Shown one piece after another: positions 8,968 to 16,582 of a stretch of 33,701 nt of DNA. A model generated the notes under the pieces. That model was not told the DNA's origin. It ran no database searches and saw nothing but the letters and a program-made list of their open reading frames with translations. The stretch comes from CAIPVR01 sp049316905 (GTDB lineage: Bacteria; Actinomycetota; Acidimicrobiia; Acidimicrobiales; Microtrichaceae). Both the position numbers and the translations under genes were made by a program. The stretch lies in assembly GCA_049316905.1 (NCBI GenBank), contig JBMOJH010000029.1, positions 1 to 33,701 of the forward strand. The letters are read 5' to 3'. Each line of letters starts with the position of its first letter. The stretch's first letter is position 1.

Positions 8968-10476
8968 GTGGTCGGGTCGCGCCCGCACTCCCGTCCGGTG
9001 CGCCCCGGGGTGCCGTCGGTGACCGCGGTCCGCGAACGGCTGGCCCGCCGGCGGATGGGCTCGGGGTTCGACCCGGCCGACCGCCCGTTCATCCTCGGCG
9101 GGGTGGTGGTCGTCGGGGTCCTGCTCGGCCTCGTCGCGGTGATGCTCGACCGCTCCGCGCTCGATGTGTGGACCGGTCTCATCGTGCTGCTGGTCCTCGT
9201 CACGGTCTCGGTGCCCCTGCTGCAGTGGGTCGCCCGCAAGGAGGGCGACCAGTGGCTCTTCACGGTCCTGGTGCTCGCCGTGGTCGTTCACCTGCTGTTC
9301 GCCCTCATCCGGTACTACTTCATCTTCGCGGTCTACAAGGGAAGTGCCGACGCCGGTCGCTACCACGAGGCCGGCACCACGTTCGCCTCACGGTTCCGCG
9401 ACGGCGAGCCGATCCACCCGATCCCCATCATGGAGGGGTTCCCGGTGGAGTCGCAGCGGATCGGGGACGTCACCGGCGTGCTCTACCTGATCACCGGCCC
9501 CAGCGCCTACGCCGGGTTCTTCCTGTTCAGCTGGCTGTGCTTCTGGGGCCAGGTCCTCATCGTGCGCGGCTTCAAGCGGGCGGTGCCGGAGGGCGACTAC
9601 CGGCGGTACACGCTGCTGGTGATGTTCCTGCCGTCGCTGCTGTTCTGGCCGGCCTCCATCGGCAAGGAGGCCCTGATGATCTTCTGCCTGGGGATCATCG
9701 TGTACGGCGGCGCCATGCTCCTCGGGCCGACCCCGCAGCTCAAGGGCGGCCTCTACTTCGTCGGCGGCGTGATCCTGGTGCTGCTCGTGCGACCCCACGT
9801 GGCGCTGATGTCCCTCGGCGGCCTGGCGGTCGCGATGGGCGTGGGCACGCTCGCCAGCTCCAACATGACCGAACGGCTCGGTGCGCGGGGTCGTGCGGTC
9901 CGCCTGGTGGCGCTCGTGGCGTTGCTGGCGCTGGCCGGGGTGGCCGTGTCGGTGGCCGGCCAGTCGTTCGCCGACCGCGGTGCCGATGGCGCGAGCGCAG
10001 GATCGGCGCTGGAGAAGGCGCTCAACCAGAGCGCCACCGGCAACTCCGAGTTCCAACCCGTCGCGGTCACCGGCCCCGCACAGGTGCCCGCGGGAGTCGT
10101 GTCCGTGCTCTTCCGGCCGTTCCCATGGGAGGCCCGGAACCCCAATTCCCTCCTGGCCGCGGCGGAGAGCCTCCTGCTCCTCGGGCTGGTGGCGGCCAGT
10201 TGGCGCCGACTGGCGACGTTCCCCAAGATGGCCGTCCGCCGGCCGTTCCTCGTCTTCTGCCTCGTCTACGTCCTGGCGTTCGCGATCGGCTTCTCGTTCA
10301 TCGCCAACTTCGGCATCCTGGCCCGCCAGCGGGTGCAGGTGCTCCCCATCGTCCTGGTGTTCCTGGCGCTGCCCCGACTCGACCAACTCCGCGCGCGGGA
10401 CCGTTCCGCGGCTGCGGCCGGTAGCGTTGAGCCGGCAGGGTCCACCGTCGCGTCTGCACCGAAAGTGATGTCATGA
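8968..10476 (+). CDS. Polytopic membrane protein, candidate glycan polymerase (Wzy-like)
   Basis: This 502-residue protein has many hydrophobic segments spread over its length, beginning with FILGGVVVVGVLLGLVAVML and LIVLLVLVTVSVPLL. It also has a hydrophilic loop with KGSADAGRYHEAG near residue 130, and a second polar stretch near residues 330-370. I cannot match it to a named family by eye. The size, multi-helix topology with one or two large loops, and position directly before a Wzz-like gene (4-bp ATGA overlap) resemble O-antigen/capsule polymerases, whose sequences are notoriously variable. The start is uncertain: GTG at 8968, 8998 or 9019 are all in frame and none has a strong ribosome-binding site; 9019 would remove an Arg/Pro-rich leader. 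Another membrane transferase is possible. Confidence 0.75.
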   Translation: MVGSRPHSRPVRPGVPSVTAVRERLARRRMGSGFDPADRPFILGGVVVVGVLLGLVAVMLDRSALDVWTGLIVLLVLVTVSVPLLQWVARKEGDQWLFTVLVLAVVVHLLFALIRYYFIFAVYKGSADAGRYHEAGTTFASRFRDGEPIHPIPIMEGFPVESQRIGDVTGVLYLITGPSAYAGFFLFSWLCFWGQVLIVRGFKRAVPEGDYRRYTLLVMFLPSLLFWPASIGKEALMIFCLGIIVYGGAMLLGPTPQLKGGLYFVGGVILVLLVRPHVALMSLGGLAVAMGVGTLASSNMTERLGARGRAVRLVALVALLALAGVAVSVAGQSFADRGADGASAGSALEKALNQSATGNSEFQPVAVTGPAQVPAGVVSVLFRPFPWEARNPNSLLAAAESLLLLGLVAASWRRLATFPKMAVRRPFLVFCLVYVLAFAIGFSFIANFGILARQRVQVLPIVLVFLALPRLDQLRARDRSAAAAGSVEPAGSTVASAPKVMS

Positions 10477-12617
10477 CCAAGTTGCAGTCCATCCTGCGTC
10501 GGCGGTGGCCGATCCTCCTCGTGACCACCCTGCTCGGTCTGGTCGCCGGGATCGCGTCCACCCAGGTGGGCGCCAGGCGCGAGGTGACCCAGTACCAGGC
10601 CCAGCAGGTCATCGTCGCGAACCGCCTCACCGGCAACCCGGCCAACGTGGACCAGGACGCGCTGAAGGTCACCCGGGGTGAGGTCCTCAAGGCCACGGCC
10701 AAGGAGCTCGGTCGGGTCGGCGAGGAGAAGGACCTCGCCGGCAAGGTGACCGTGAAGGCCGAGGTGGACTCCAACTCGATCAACCTGACCGTGTACGACA
10801 CCGACCCGCAGGTGGCGTCCAGGACGGTGCAGGCCTTCTCCACGTCGTTCCTCGACGTCGTGAACTCCGAGCTGCGCAGCGACGACCAGCGACGCCTCGA
10901 CGACCTGCAGACCCGTGTGGACCAGGCCACGAAGGACCTCGCCGCGTTCGACCAGCAGAACGGGTTCATCTCCCGGGCGGACGCCCCCCTGCCCCAGACG
11001 CCGACGATCGACGCGCTGGTGGCCGAGCGAAAGCGCCTCCAGGACGCCCTGACCCAGGCCCAGAGCCGGTACGACGAGACCGCCCTCGACATCTCCCAGC
11101 GCGAGCCGTACGCGAGCCTCGGGCCGGAGGCGCCACGGGTCGCCGACTCCCAGCTCCTCGAGGTGCCCAGCTCCCCGCTGTTCCGCGCCGGTCTCATCGG
11201 CATCCTCGGGTTCATGCTCGGCGTCGCGCTGATCCTCATCCTCGAGCGGGTGAACCGGCGGGTGGACACCCGAGAGGAGCTCGCGGACCTCGTGCAGGTG
11301 CCGATCCTGGCCGAGATCGGCCGGATCTCGGGGCGCAAGCAGCCGCGCCAGGCGGACGGGCGGCTGAAGCTCGAGGGCGCGTGGAGCGAGCACTACCGGC
11401 GGGTCCGCTCGGCCATCCAGTTCGTCCAGGCGAGCGCCGAGCGCGAACTCGCCGGGTCCGCGGCCCCCGGCGTCACGAGCCCGACCGGCGTCACCCAGGC
11501 CGCCGTGATCTCCGGCCACTCCCCGGCGCGCGGGAAGGTGCCCCGGGTCTTCATGTTCTGCTCGGCCCTGCCGTCCGAGGGGAAATCGACCTCCACGGCG
11601 CTGACCGCCATGGCGCTCGCGGAGGCGGGCGTGGAGACCGTCACGGTCAACGCCGATTTCCGGCGGCCGCGGCTCGACGAGTACGTCGGCGCCGACCCCC
11701 GACCATCCCTCGCGGATGCCGCTCGGCTCGACGTCGGCCGGCCCTCCGTCGACGAGGTCGTGCGGCCGAGCCCGGAGGCGCATCTGTGGACCGTCGCCGC
11801 GGGTTCGGCCACCCGGGAGGTCGGGCCCCGGCTCATGGCCGCCCGCGAGGTCGCGGCGGAGGCGGCGGCCCGGGGCGCGACCGTGCTCGTCGACTCGAGC
11901 CCGCTACGGGTCTCCAACGACCCCATCGACCTCTTCCAGGGTGTGGACGAGGTGATCCTCGTGGTGCGGGCGGGGAAGAGCACCGTGAAGTCGCTCCAGG
12001 ACACGATGGAACTGCTCGACATGCACCACGCCCCCGTGATGGGTGTGGTGCTCATCGGCACCCTCGCCACCCGGGAGATGTACGCCTACTACCAGGCGTA
12101 TTACTCCGATGCCGACGCGGCGCAGGGGGAACTGCGGCAGACCCTTCCCGTGACGGTGCCCGCCGCCCCGACGCCCACACCCGCCCCGGCCGCGCCCACC
12201 CCGACGCCCGCCGCACCATCCGGGCCCGCGGCCGCGCCGCCGGTACCGCCCGTCCCTGCACCGCCCGTCCCTGCACCGCCCGTCCCTGCACCGCCCGCCC
12301 CGGCGCTGCCCGTCCCCGCGCCGACGCCGGCCGCGACGCCGCCGGCACCGCCGGCGCCCGCCCCGGTCAACGGCGCCCAGGTCAACGGTGCGCCGGTCGC
12401 GCCGGCGAACGGGGCCGCCGTCAACGGTGCGCCCGTCGCCCCGGTCAACGGTTCGTCCGCTGCGGGAACCAACGGCGCGTCCTCCACCGTGGCGGGCGCC
12501 GCCGGCCGCAACGGTTCTTCCGGCACCACCACCGTGCCGCCCGAGCCGGCCCGTCCCGTCGGCCCGCCGCCCGGGCCGTCGCCGTTCGCGCCGCGCCCGG
12601 AGGCCGGGCAGAACTGA
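10473..12617 (+). CDS. Wzz/BY-kinase-like polysaccharide co-polymerase with Pro/Ala-rich tail
   Basis: This 714-residue protein is a chain-length determinant fused to a BY-kinase-type ATPase. Transmembrane helix 1 is at about residues 11-31, the extracytoplasmic coiled-coil region at about 35-235, and helix 2 at about 238-260 (LIGILGFMLGVALILIL). The cytoplasmic ATPase follows: Walker A SALPSEGKST (Lys371), Walker A' VTVNADFRRP (Asn393, Asp395) and Walker B TVLVDSSPL. A tyrosine cluster lies at 537, 539, 540, 543 and 544, followed by about 150 residues rich in Pro, Ala, Asn and Gly. Family members set glycan chain length and regulate export through tyrosine autophosphorylation. Two things are odd: the first Asp of the usual DxD in Walker A' is Asn, and the tyrosine cluster is not C-terminal. 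The ATGA overlap with the upstream membrane protein suggests coupled translation. Confidence 0.85.
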   Translation: MTKLQSILRRRWPILLVTTLLGLVAGIASTQVGARREVTQYQAQQVIVANRLTGNPANVDQDALKVTRGEVLKATAKELGRVGEEKDLAGKVTVKAEVDSNSINLTVYDTDPQVASRTVQAFSTSFLDVVNSELRSDDQRRLDDLQTRVDQATKDLAAFDQQNGFISRADAPLPQTPTIDALVAERKRLQDALTQAQSRYDETALDISQREPYASLGPEAPRVADSQLLEVPSSPLFRAGLIGILGFMLGVALILILERVNRRVDTREELADLVQVPILAEIGRISGRKQPRQADGRLKLEGAWSEHYRRVRSAIQFVQASAERELAGSAAPGVTSPTGVTQAAVISGHSPARGKVPRVFMFCSALPSEGKSTSTALTAMALAEAGVETVTVNADFRRPRLDEYVGADPRPSLADAARLDVGRPSVDEVVRPSPEAHLWTVAAGSATREVGPRLMAAREVAAEAAARGATVLVDSSPLRVSNDPIDLFQGVDEVILVVRAGKSTVKSLQDTMELLDMHHAPVMGVVLIGTLATREMYAYYQAYYSDADAAQGELRQTLPVTVPAAPTPTPAPAAPTPTPAAPSGPAAAPPVPPVPAPPVPAPPVPAPPAPALPVPAPTPAATPPAPPAPAPVNGAQVNGAPVAPANGAAVNGAPVAPVNGSSAAGTNGASSTVAGAAGRNGSSGTTTVPPEPARPVGPPPGPSPFAPRPEAGQN
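12246..12290 (+). repeat. 15-bp tandem repeat, three exact copies
   Basis: The unit CCGCCCGTCCCTGCA occurs at 12246-12260, 12261-12275 and 12276-12290, followed by a degenerate fourth copy from 12291. It is in frame and encodes a Pro-Pro-Val-Pro-Ala repeat in the co-polymerase tail. The length is a multiple of three, so copy-number change would alter tail length without a frameshift. Confidence 0.9.
12366..12452 (+). repeat. Imperfect repeats encoding Val-Asn-Gly-Ala modules
   Basis: Four GTCAACGG elements occur in this stretch. A nearly identical 24-base unit starting GTCAACGGTGCGCC appears at 12381 and again 39 bp later at 12420. They encode VNGAPVAP-type modules in the C-terminal tail, downstream of the Pro-rich repeat. 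Confidence 0.7.
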
Positions 12618-12620
12618 TCC

Positions 12621-12638
12621 CCTCGGCCGCGGCCGGGG
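12621..12638. terminator. Palindrome between convergent genes
   Basis: Seen: a 12-base perfect palindrome CGGCCGCGGCCG at 12624-12635, extended by CC/GG pairs to 12621-12638. It lies in the 34-bp gap between the co-polymerase stop and the stop of the leftward glycosyltransferase. It could act as a bidirectional terminator, but there is no T-run on either side. Confidence 0.35.
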
Positions 12639-12651
12639 CGGGGACGTCGGC

Positions 12652-13695
12652 TCAGCGAACCAGGTCCGCCGTGGCGGTGGCCCAGCCGAGCGCGAACCGG
12701 CGGTAGCCGTCCTCGTCCACGGCGTGTCGGGCGGCCAGGACCGCCCGACGCCGGGACGCCGCCACCTGCTCCCGCACCCGGAGGTGCTCGTCGGCCATCC
12801 GGAGCCGCAGCTCGGAATCGCCGGTGTCGAGACCCGCGACCTCCAGTCGCTTGCGGATCTCCTCGAGGTGGGCCCGGTGGTACTGGCTGCGACCCACGCG
12901 CTCGTCGCGCGTGGCCACGAACTGGCCGACCCGCAGCGCGGTCTGGGGCAGCAGTCGGCGCGCCGGGAGCGCCGGGATCCCCACCTGCTGGCCCCGGTGG
13001 ATGCGGTACTCGACCAGCCGCTCCGGGACGCACAGCACCGGGCCGGCCGCAGCGGCGACCAGCGAGATCCACCGGTCGTACATCACGTCGCCGAGCGCCG
13101 GGTGCAGCCCGACGGGGAACGGGACCACCGCCGGCACCAGCTCGGCACGGAGCGCGGCGGTGCATCCCGAGACCACCTGGCGGGCCAGGAACTGGCCGAG
13201 CGGGTCCTCGGCCAGCGCGGCCCGCTGGCGCGACCCGAGCCCGGCCACCCGCAGCCGTGAGCGGCTCAGGCGGTTCCCCACGGCGTCGATCAGCACGGCG
13301 TCGGAGATGGCGAGCAGCGCCTCCGGGTGCTGGGCCATGCGGTCCGCCATGACCGCCACCTTCTCGGGTCGCCACCGGTCGTCCTGGTCGCAGATGAAGA
13401 TGATGTCGCCCGAGGCGCGACGCAGTCCTTCCTCGAAGGTGGCTCCGGTGCCGCGGTGGTCTTCGCGGGCCACCAGCTCCACGGGGAAGGGGGCGGTGCG
13501 GGCGAAGGACCGCACCACCTGCACGGTGGCGTCGGCCGAGGCGTCGTCGACCACCACCAGTTCGTCGGGCAGGCGGGTCTGGCGGCGCAGCGTCTCGAGC
13601 TGCTCGGCGAGGAACCGGTCGCCCTGGAACGTCGCGAGCACGACGGACAAGCGCTCCCGACCCGCCAGGGGCGGCGTGCGGTCACCCGGCTCCAT
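12652..13695 (-). CDS. Family 2 glycosyltransferase (rhamnosyltransferase-like)
   Basis: From ATG 13695 the protein has 347 residues. Its GT-A domain starts LSVVLATFQGDRFLAEQLET near residue 17. It continues with VVVDDASADAT and the ICDQDDRW motif near residue 100, which is characteristic of rhamnosyltransferase-type GT2 enzymes. A less conserved C-terminal part follows. It probably transfers a deoxysugar to a lipid-linked glycan; the sugar is a family-based guess. An in-frame GTG at 13791 would add 32 residues of Arg/Pro-rich sequence with no GT2 features and would run into the nuoA promoter, so the ATG is preferred. It is convergent to the co-polymerase gene and divergent from nuoA, and marks the right end of the glycan locus. 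Confidence 0.85.
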   Translation of the reverse strand: MEPGDRTPPLAGRERLSVVLATFQGDRFLAEQLETLRRQTRLPDELVVVDDASADATVQVVRSFARTAPFPVELVAREDHRGTGATFEEGLRRASGDIIFICDQDDRWRPEKVAVMADRMAQHPEALLAISDAVLIDAVGNRLSRSRLRVAGLGSRQRAALAEDPLGQFLARQVVSGCTAALRAELVPAVVPFPVGLHPALGDVMYDRWISLVAAAAGPVLCVPERLVEYRIHRGQQVGIPALPARRLLPQTALRVGQFVATRDERVGRSQYHRAHLEEIRKRLEVAGLDTGDSELRLRMADEHLRVREQVAASRRRAVLAARHAVDEDGYRRFALGWATATADLVR

Positions 13696-13780
13696 CGGCT
13701 CAGGGTAGCGGCCCGCGCCCTCCGGGCGAGATGGAACGGGGCCGGCGGCCCGGTCGGTCGCGGATCCCCGCGCGGGAACT

Positions 13781-13809
13781 TTGGTGGCCACCCGCGGCCT
13801 GAGTAGTCT
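13781..13809 (+). promoter_or_regulatory. Promoter of the nuo operon, probably leaderless
   Basis: Seen: TTGGTG at 13781-13786, a 17-bp spacer, then TAGTCT at 13804-13809. Only 8 bases separate the -10 box from ATG 13818. Transcription would therefore begin at or next to the start codon, and no ribosome-binding sequence is visible. Leaderless mRNAs with a TAnnnT box 7-9 bases before the start codon are common in actinobacteria. Confidence 0.55.
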
Positions 13810-13817
13810 CCCAGCCG

Positions 13818-14195
13818 ATGTCCAACCCGCTGAGCGCCTTCCTCCGCGACTACCTCACGGTCGGGATCTTCGCCTCGCTGGCCTTCATCCTCGTGGGCCT
13901 GCTGCTGTTCATCTCCTGGCTGGTGCGCCCCGATCGCAAGCAGGACCAGAAGTACATCGCGTATGAGTCCGGCGTGGACCCGGTGGGCGACATGTGGTCC
14001 CAGAGCCAGGTCCGCTACTACATCTTCGCCCTGCTCTTCGTCATGTTCGACGTGGAGGCGGTGTTCATCTTTCCCTGGGCCACCCAGCTCGAGGTGTTCG
14101 GGGTATTCGGCCTCATCGAGATGACGATCTTCATCGTGATCCTGCTGCTGGGCCTGGTCTACGCGTGGCGCAAGGGGGTGCTCAGGTGGGTCTAG
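13818..14195 (+). CDS. nuoA: NADH-quinone oxidoreductase subunit A
   Basis: This 125-residue protein has the usual NuoA size and three membrane helices (about 12-35, 66-90 and 98-118). The loop KYIAYESGVDPVGD is the family's conserved loop carrying acidic residues near the quinone channel, and FALLFVMFDVEAVFIFPWA is the hallmark second helix with conserved Asp and Glu. It is a membrane subunit at the junction with the peripheral arm of complex I. It is the first gene of the nuo operon. nuoB begins 10 bp before its stop. Confidence 0.95.
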   Translation: MSNPLSAFLRDYLTVGIFASLAFILVGLLLFISWLVRPDRKQDQKYIAYESGVDPVGDMWSQSQVRYYIFALLFVMFDVEAVFIFPWATQLEVFGVFGLIEMTIFIVILLLGLVYAWRKGVLRWV

Positions 14196-14692
14196 GCCTC
14201 GTGGAGAGCGGCAAGATGCCGAAGCCGCTCACCAAGCTCCTCAACATCAGCCGCAAGTACTCGCTGTGGGTGTACCAGTGGGGTCTCGCGTGCTGCGCGA
14301 TCGAGATGGGTGCCGCGTTCGGCTCCCCCCGCTACGACGTGATGCGCCTCGGCGTGATTCCGCTCCCGGCCAGCCCCCGTCAGGCCGACCTCGTGGTCAT
14401 CTCCGGCACGGTGACCGACAAGATGGCCCCCGCCATCCTGCGTCTCTGGGAGCAGATGCCGGACCCGAAGTACGTCATCTCGATGGGCAGCTGTGCCAAC
14501 TGCGGCGGGCCGTACTGGGACAGCTACTCGGTGACCAAGGGCGTCGACCAGATCATCCCCGTCGACGTCTACGTCCCGGGGTGCCCGCCCCGCCCCGAGG
14601 CCCTGCTCGAGGGCGTGGTCCTGCTCCAGGAGCGCATCCAGAACGAGGACATGGCCGCCCGTTGGACGGGCGAGCCCATCGTGGTGGAGTGA
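14186..14692 (+). CDS. nuoB: NADH-quinone oxidoreductase subunit B
   Basis: This 168-residue protein carries cluster N2, the last 4Fe-4S centre before quinone. The tandem cysteines in WGLACCAIEM, the cysteine in MGSCANCGG and the one in VPGCPPRPEA supply the ligands. GTG 14186 is chosen because AAGGGGG at 14172-14178 sits 7 bases before it and the protein then begins VGLGLVESGKMPKPL. Starts at 14201 or 14216 would be slightly shorter. It overlaps nuoA by 10 bp, which suggests translational coupling. Confidence 0.95.
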   Translation: MGLGLVESGKMPKPLTKLLNISRKYSLWVYQWGLACCAIEMGAAFGSPRYDVMRLGVIPLPASPRQADLVVISGTVTDKMAPAILRLWEQMPDPKYVISMGSCANCGGPYWDSYSVTKGVDQIIPVDVYVPGCPPRPEALLEGVVLLQERIQNEDMAARWTGEPIVVE

Positions 14693-14696
14693 GCCG

Positions 14697-15413
14697 GTGA
14701 CCGACGACGCCACGACGACCACCACCGACGCGCCCGAGGCCGAGCCGGCGCCCACTGACGAGCTGCGCGAGGGCATCCTCGCGGGCTTCCGCGAGCGGCT
14801 CGGCGACGCGGTCGTGGACGCCGAGGTGCAGCCCGGCCTCGACCTCTGGATCCGGGTGCGCACCGACGCCTGGCGTGAGGCCGCCGAGGTGGCCCGCCAC
14901 CACCTCGATGCCCGCTACTTCACGTTCATCTCCGTCCTCGACTGGCTGCCGTCGCCGTTCGGGCGTTCGATGGACGCTGCGGTCGACCTGGAGCTCGCCC
15001 GCCGGGCCGGCGAGGAGGCCGCCACGCCGTCGACCGAGCTCGCTCACGGCATCACGGGCGGCGAGACCCGCTTCCAGGTGTTCGCCCGTGTGGCGAAGGT
15101 CGGTCACCCGAACGACTTCTGGGGCGTCACGCTCAAGGCCGACGTCCCCGACGACACTCTCACCGTGGACTCGTGGGTCCCGGTCTACGCCGGCGCCGAC
15201 TGGCACGAACGCGAGGCCTGGGAGATGTTCGGCCTCACGTTCACGGGCCATCCCGGGCTCCGCAACATCTACCTGCCGAGCGACTTCGAGGGGCACCCGC
15301 TCCGGAAGGACTTCCCGCTGCTGGCCCGTCAGGTGAAGCCCTGGCCGGGCATCGTCGACGTCGAGCCCATGCCCGGATCGGGCGACGAGGAGGAAGGGGA
15401 GGCGGACGCATGA
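14697..15413 (+). CDS. nuoC: NADH-quinone oxidoreductase subunit C
   Basis: This 238-residue protein is the 30-kDa-type subunit of the peripheral arm. The diagnostic C-terminal segment is present: ADWHEREAWEMFGLTFTGHP, then LRNIYLPSDFEGHPLRKDFP. It is a free NuoC, not the NuoCD fusion of enterobacteria. The N-terminus is Thr/Ala/Asp-rich and the last 15 residues are acidic. Start GTG 14697 follows nuoB by 4 bp, and GGAGTGAG in the nuoB end serves as ribosome-binding site. The stop overlaps the nuoD start as ATGA. Confidence 0.95.
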   Translation: MTDDATTTTTDAPEAEPAPTDELREGILAGFRERLGDAVVDAEVQPGLDLWIRVRTDAWREAAEVARHHLDARYFTFISVLDWLPSPFGRSMDAAVDLELARRAGEEAATPSTELAHGITGGETRFQVFARVAKVGHPNDFWGVTLKADVPDDTLTVDSWVPVYAGADWHEREAWEMFGLTFTGHPGLRNIYLPSDFEGHPLRKDFPLLARQVKPWPGIVDVEPMPGSGDEEEGEADA

Positions 15414-16582
15414 CGGCCGTCACCGATCGCCAGAAGCTCCAGTACATCGCGGCCCGCGCCGCGGACGCCCGGGTCAACGTGGAGCTCGAGACCGAGGGCA
15501 TGACCCTCAACATCGGCCCCCAGCACCCCGCCACGCACGGCACGCTCCGCATCGTCGCCCAGCTCGATGGTGAGCAGGTGATCGCCGCCGAGCCGGTGGC
15601 CGGCTACATGCACCGCGGCTACGAGAAGCTCACCGAGGTGCGGACCTACGCCCAGGTCACCACGCTGGTGAACCGCATCGACTGGTTGGGCAGCTTCGCC
15701 AACGAGGTGCCGTTCATCCTCGCGGCCGAGCAGCTGATGGGCATCGAGGCCCCGCCGCGGGCCACCTGGATCCGCACGATCTTCTTCGAGATGTCGCGGA
15801 TCGCGAACCTGATCCTGTTCCTCGGTGACATGGGCGTGCAGCTCGGCGCCATCACCCCGGTCTTCTTCGCCTTCCGTGACCGCGAGTTCGTGCTCAACCA
15901 GATCGAGCGGGTCACCGGCGGGCGCTTCCATCCGAACTTCGACCGGATCGGCGGCCTCAAGGACGACCTGCCGAAGGGCTGGATCGAGGACAACAAGCGG
16001 ACCATGGAGAAGGTCCGGGACTTCTGCGACGAGATCGAGGACCTGCTCATGGGCTCCGAGATCTTCCAGGAGCGCACCCGCGGCATCGGTGTGATCCCGC
16101 CCGATGTGGCATTGCAGTACGGCCTGTCGGGTGCCAACGCCCGGTCCTCCGGCATCGACTGGGACCTCCGGCGCGACAACTGCATCGGCCTCGCCTACCC
16201 CGAGCTGGACTGGAAGGTCTGGACCCATCCGGACGGCGACTCCTTCGCCCGCTTCTGGGTCCGGCTCCAGGAGGTGCGGGAGGCCACCCGCATGATCGAC
16301 CAGCTCTGCGACGGGATCCCGAGCGGCCCGATCATGGCGAAGGTGCCCCGCATCATCAAGGTCCCCGCCGGTGAGGCCTGGGTCTCCACCGAGAACCCGC
16401 TGGGCGAGATGGGCTACTACGTCGTGTCCCAGGGCGACCTGACCCCGTTCCGGGTGAAGATCCGCTCCGCGAGCTTCAACAACGTCTCCATCACGCCGTG
16501 GCTGCTGCGCGGCGTGTACGTGCCGGACATCATCACGATCCTGGCGTCGCTCTACTTCATCCTGGGGGACATCGACCGATGA
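15410..16582 (+). CDS. nuoD: NADH-quinone oxidoreductase subunit D
   Basis: This 390-residue protein is the 49-kDa-type subunit that forms the quinone site with NuoB and descends from the hydrogenase large subunit. NIGPQHPATHGTLRI near residue 34 and GYMHRGYEK at 65-73 are the family signatures. The arginine of HRGYEK (Arg69) corresponds to the conserved region near cluster N2 that is methylated in mitochondria. The C-terminus ends SLYFILGDIDR, matching the usual GDxDR end. ATG 15410 overlaps nuoC (ATGA), and the stop overlaps the nuoH start in the same way. nuoE, nuoF and nuoG, which normally follow, are missing. Confidence 0.96.
   Translation: MTAVTDRQKLQYIAARAADARVNVELETEGMTLNIGPQHPATHGTLRIVAQLDGEQVIAAEPVAGYMHRGYEKLTEVRTYAQVTTLVNRIDWLGSFANEVPFILAAEQLMGIEAPPRATWIRTIFFEMSRIANLILFLGDMGVQLGAITPVFFAFRDREFVLNQIERVTGGRFHPNFDRIGGLKDDLPKGWIEDNKRTMEKVRDFCDEIEDLLMGSEIFQERTRGIGVIPPDVALQYGLSGANARSSGIDWDLRRDNCIGLAYPELDWKVWTHPDGDSFARFWVRLQEVREATRMIDQLCDGIPSGPIMAKVPRIIKVPAGEAWVSTENPLGEMGYYVVSQGDLTPFRVKIRSASFNNVSITPWLLRGVYVPDIITILASLYFILGDIDR

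Noticed and set aside
13696..13791. N-terminal extension of the leftward GT2 enzyme from GTG 13791.
   Set aside because: The added 32 residues lack GT2 features, and the start would lie within the nuoA promoter. ATG 13695 is better placed before the first conserved strand.
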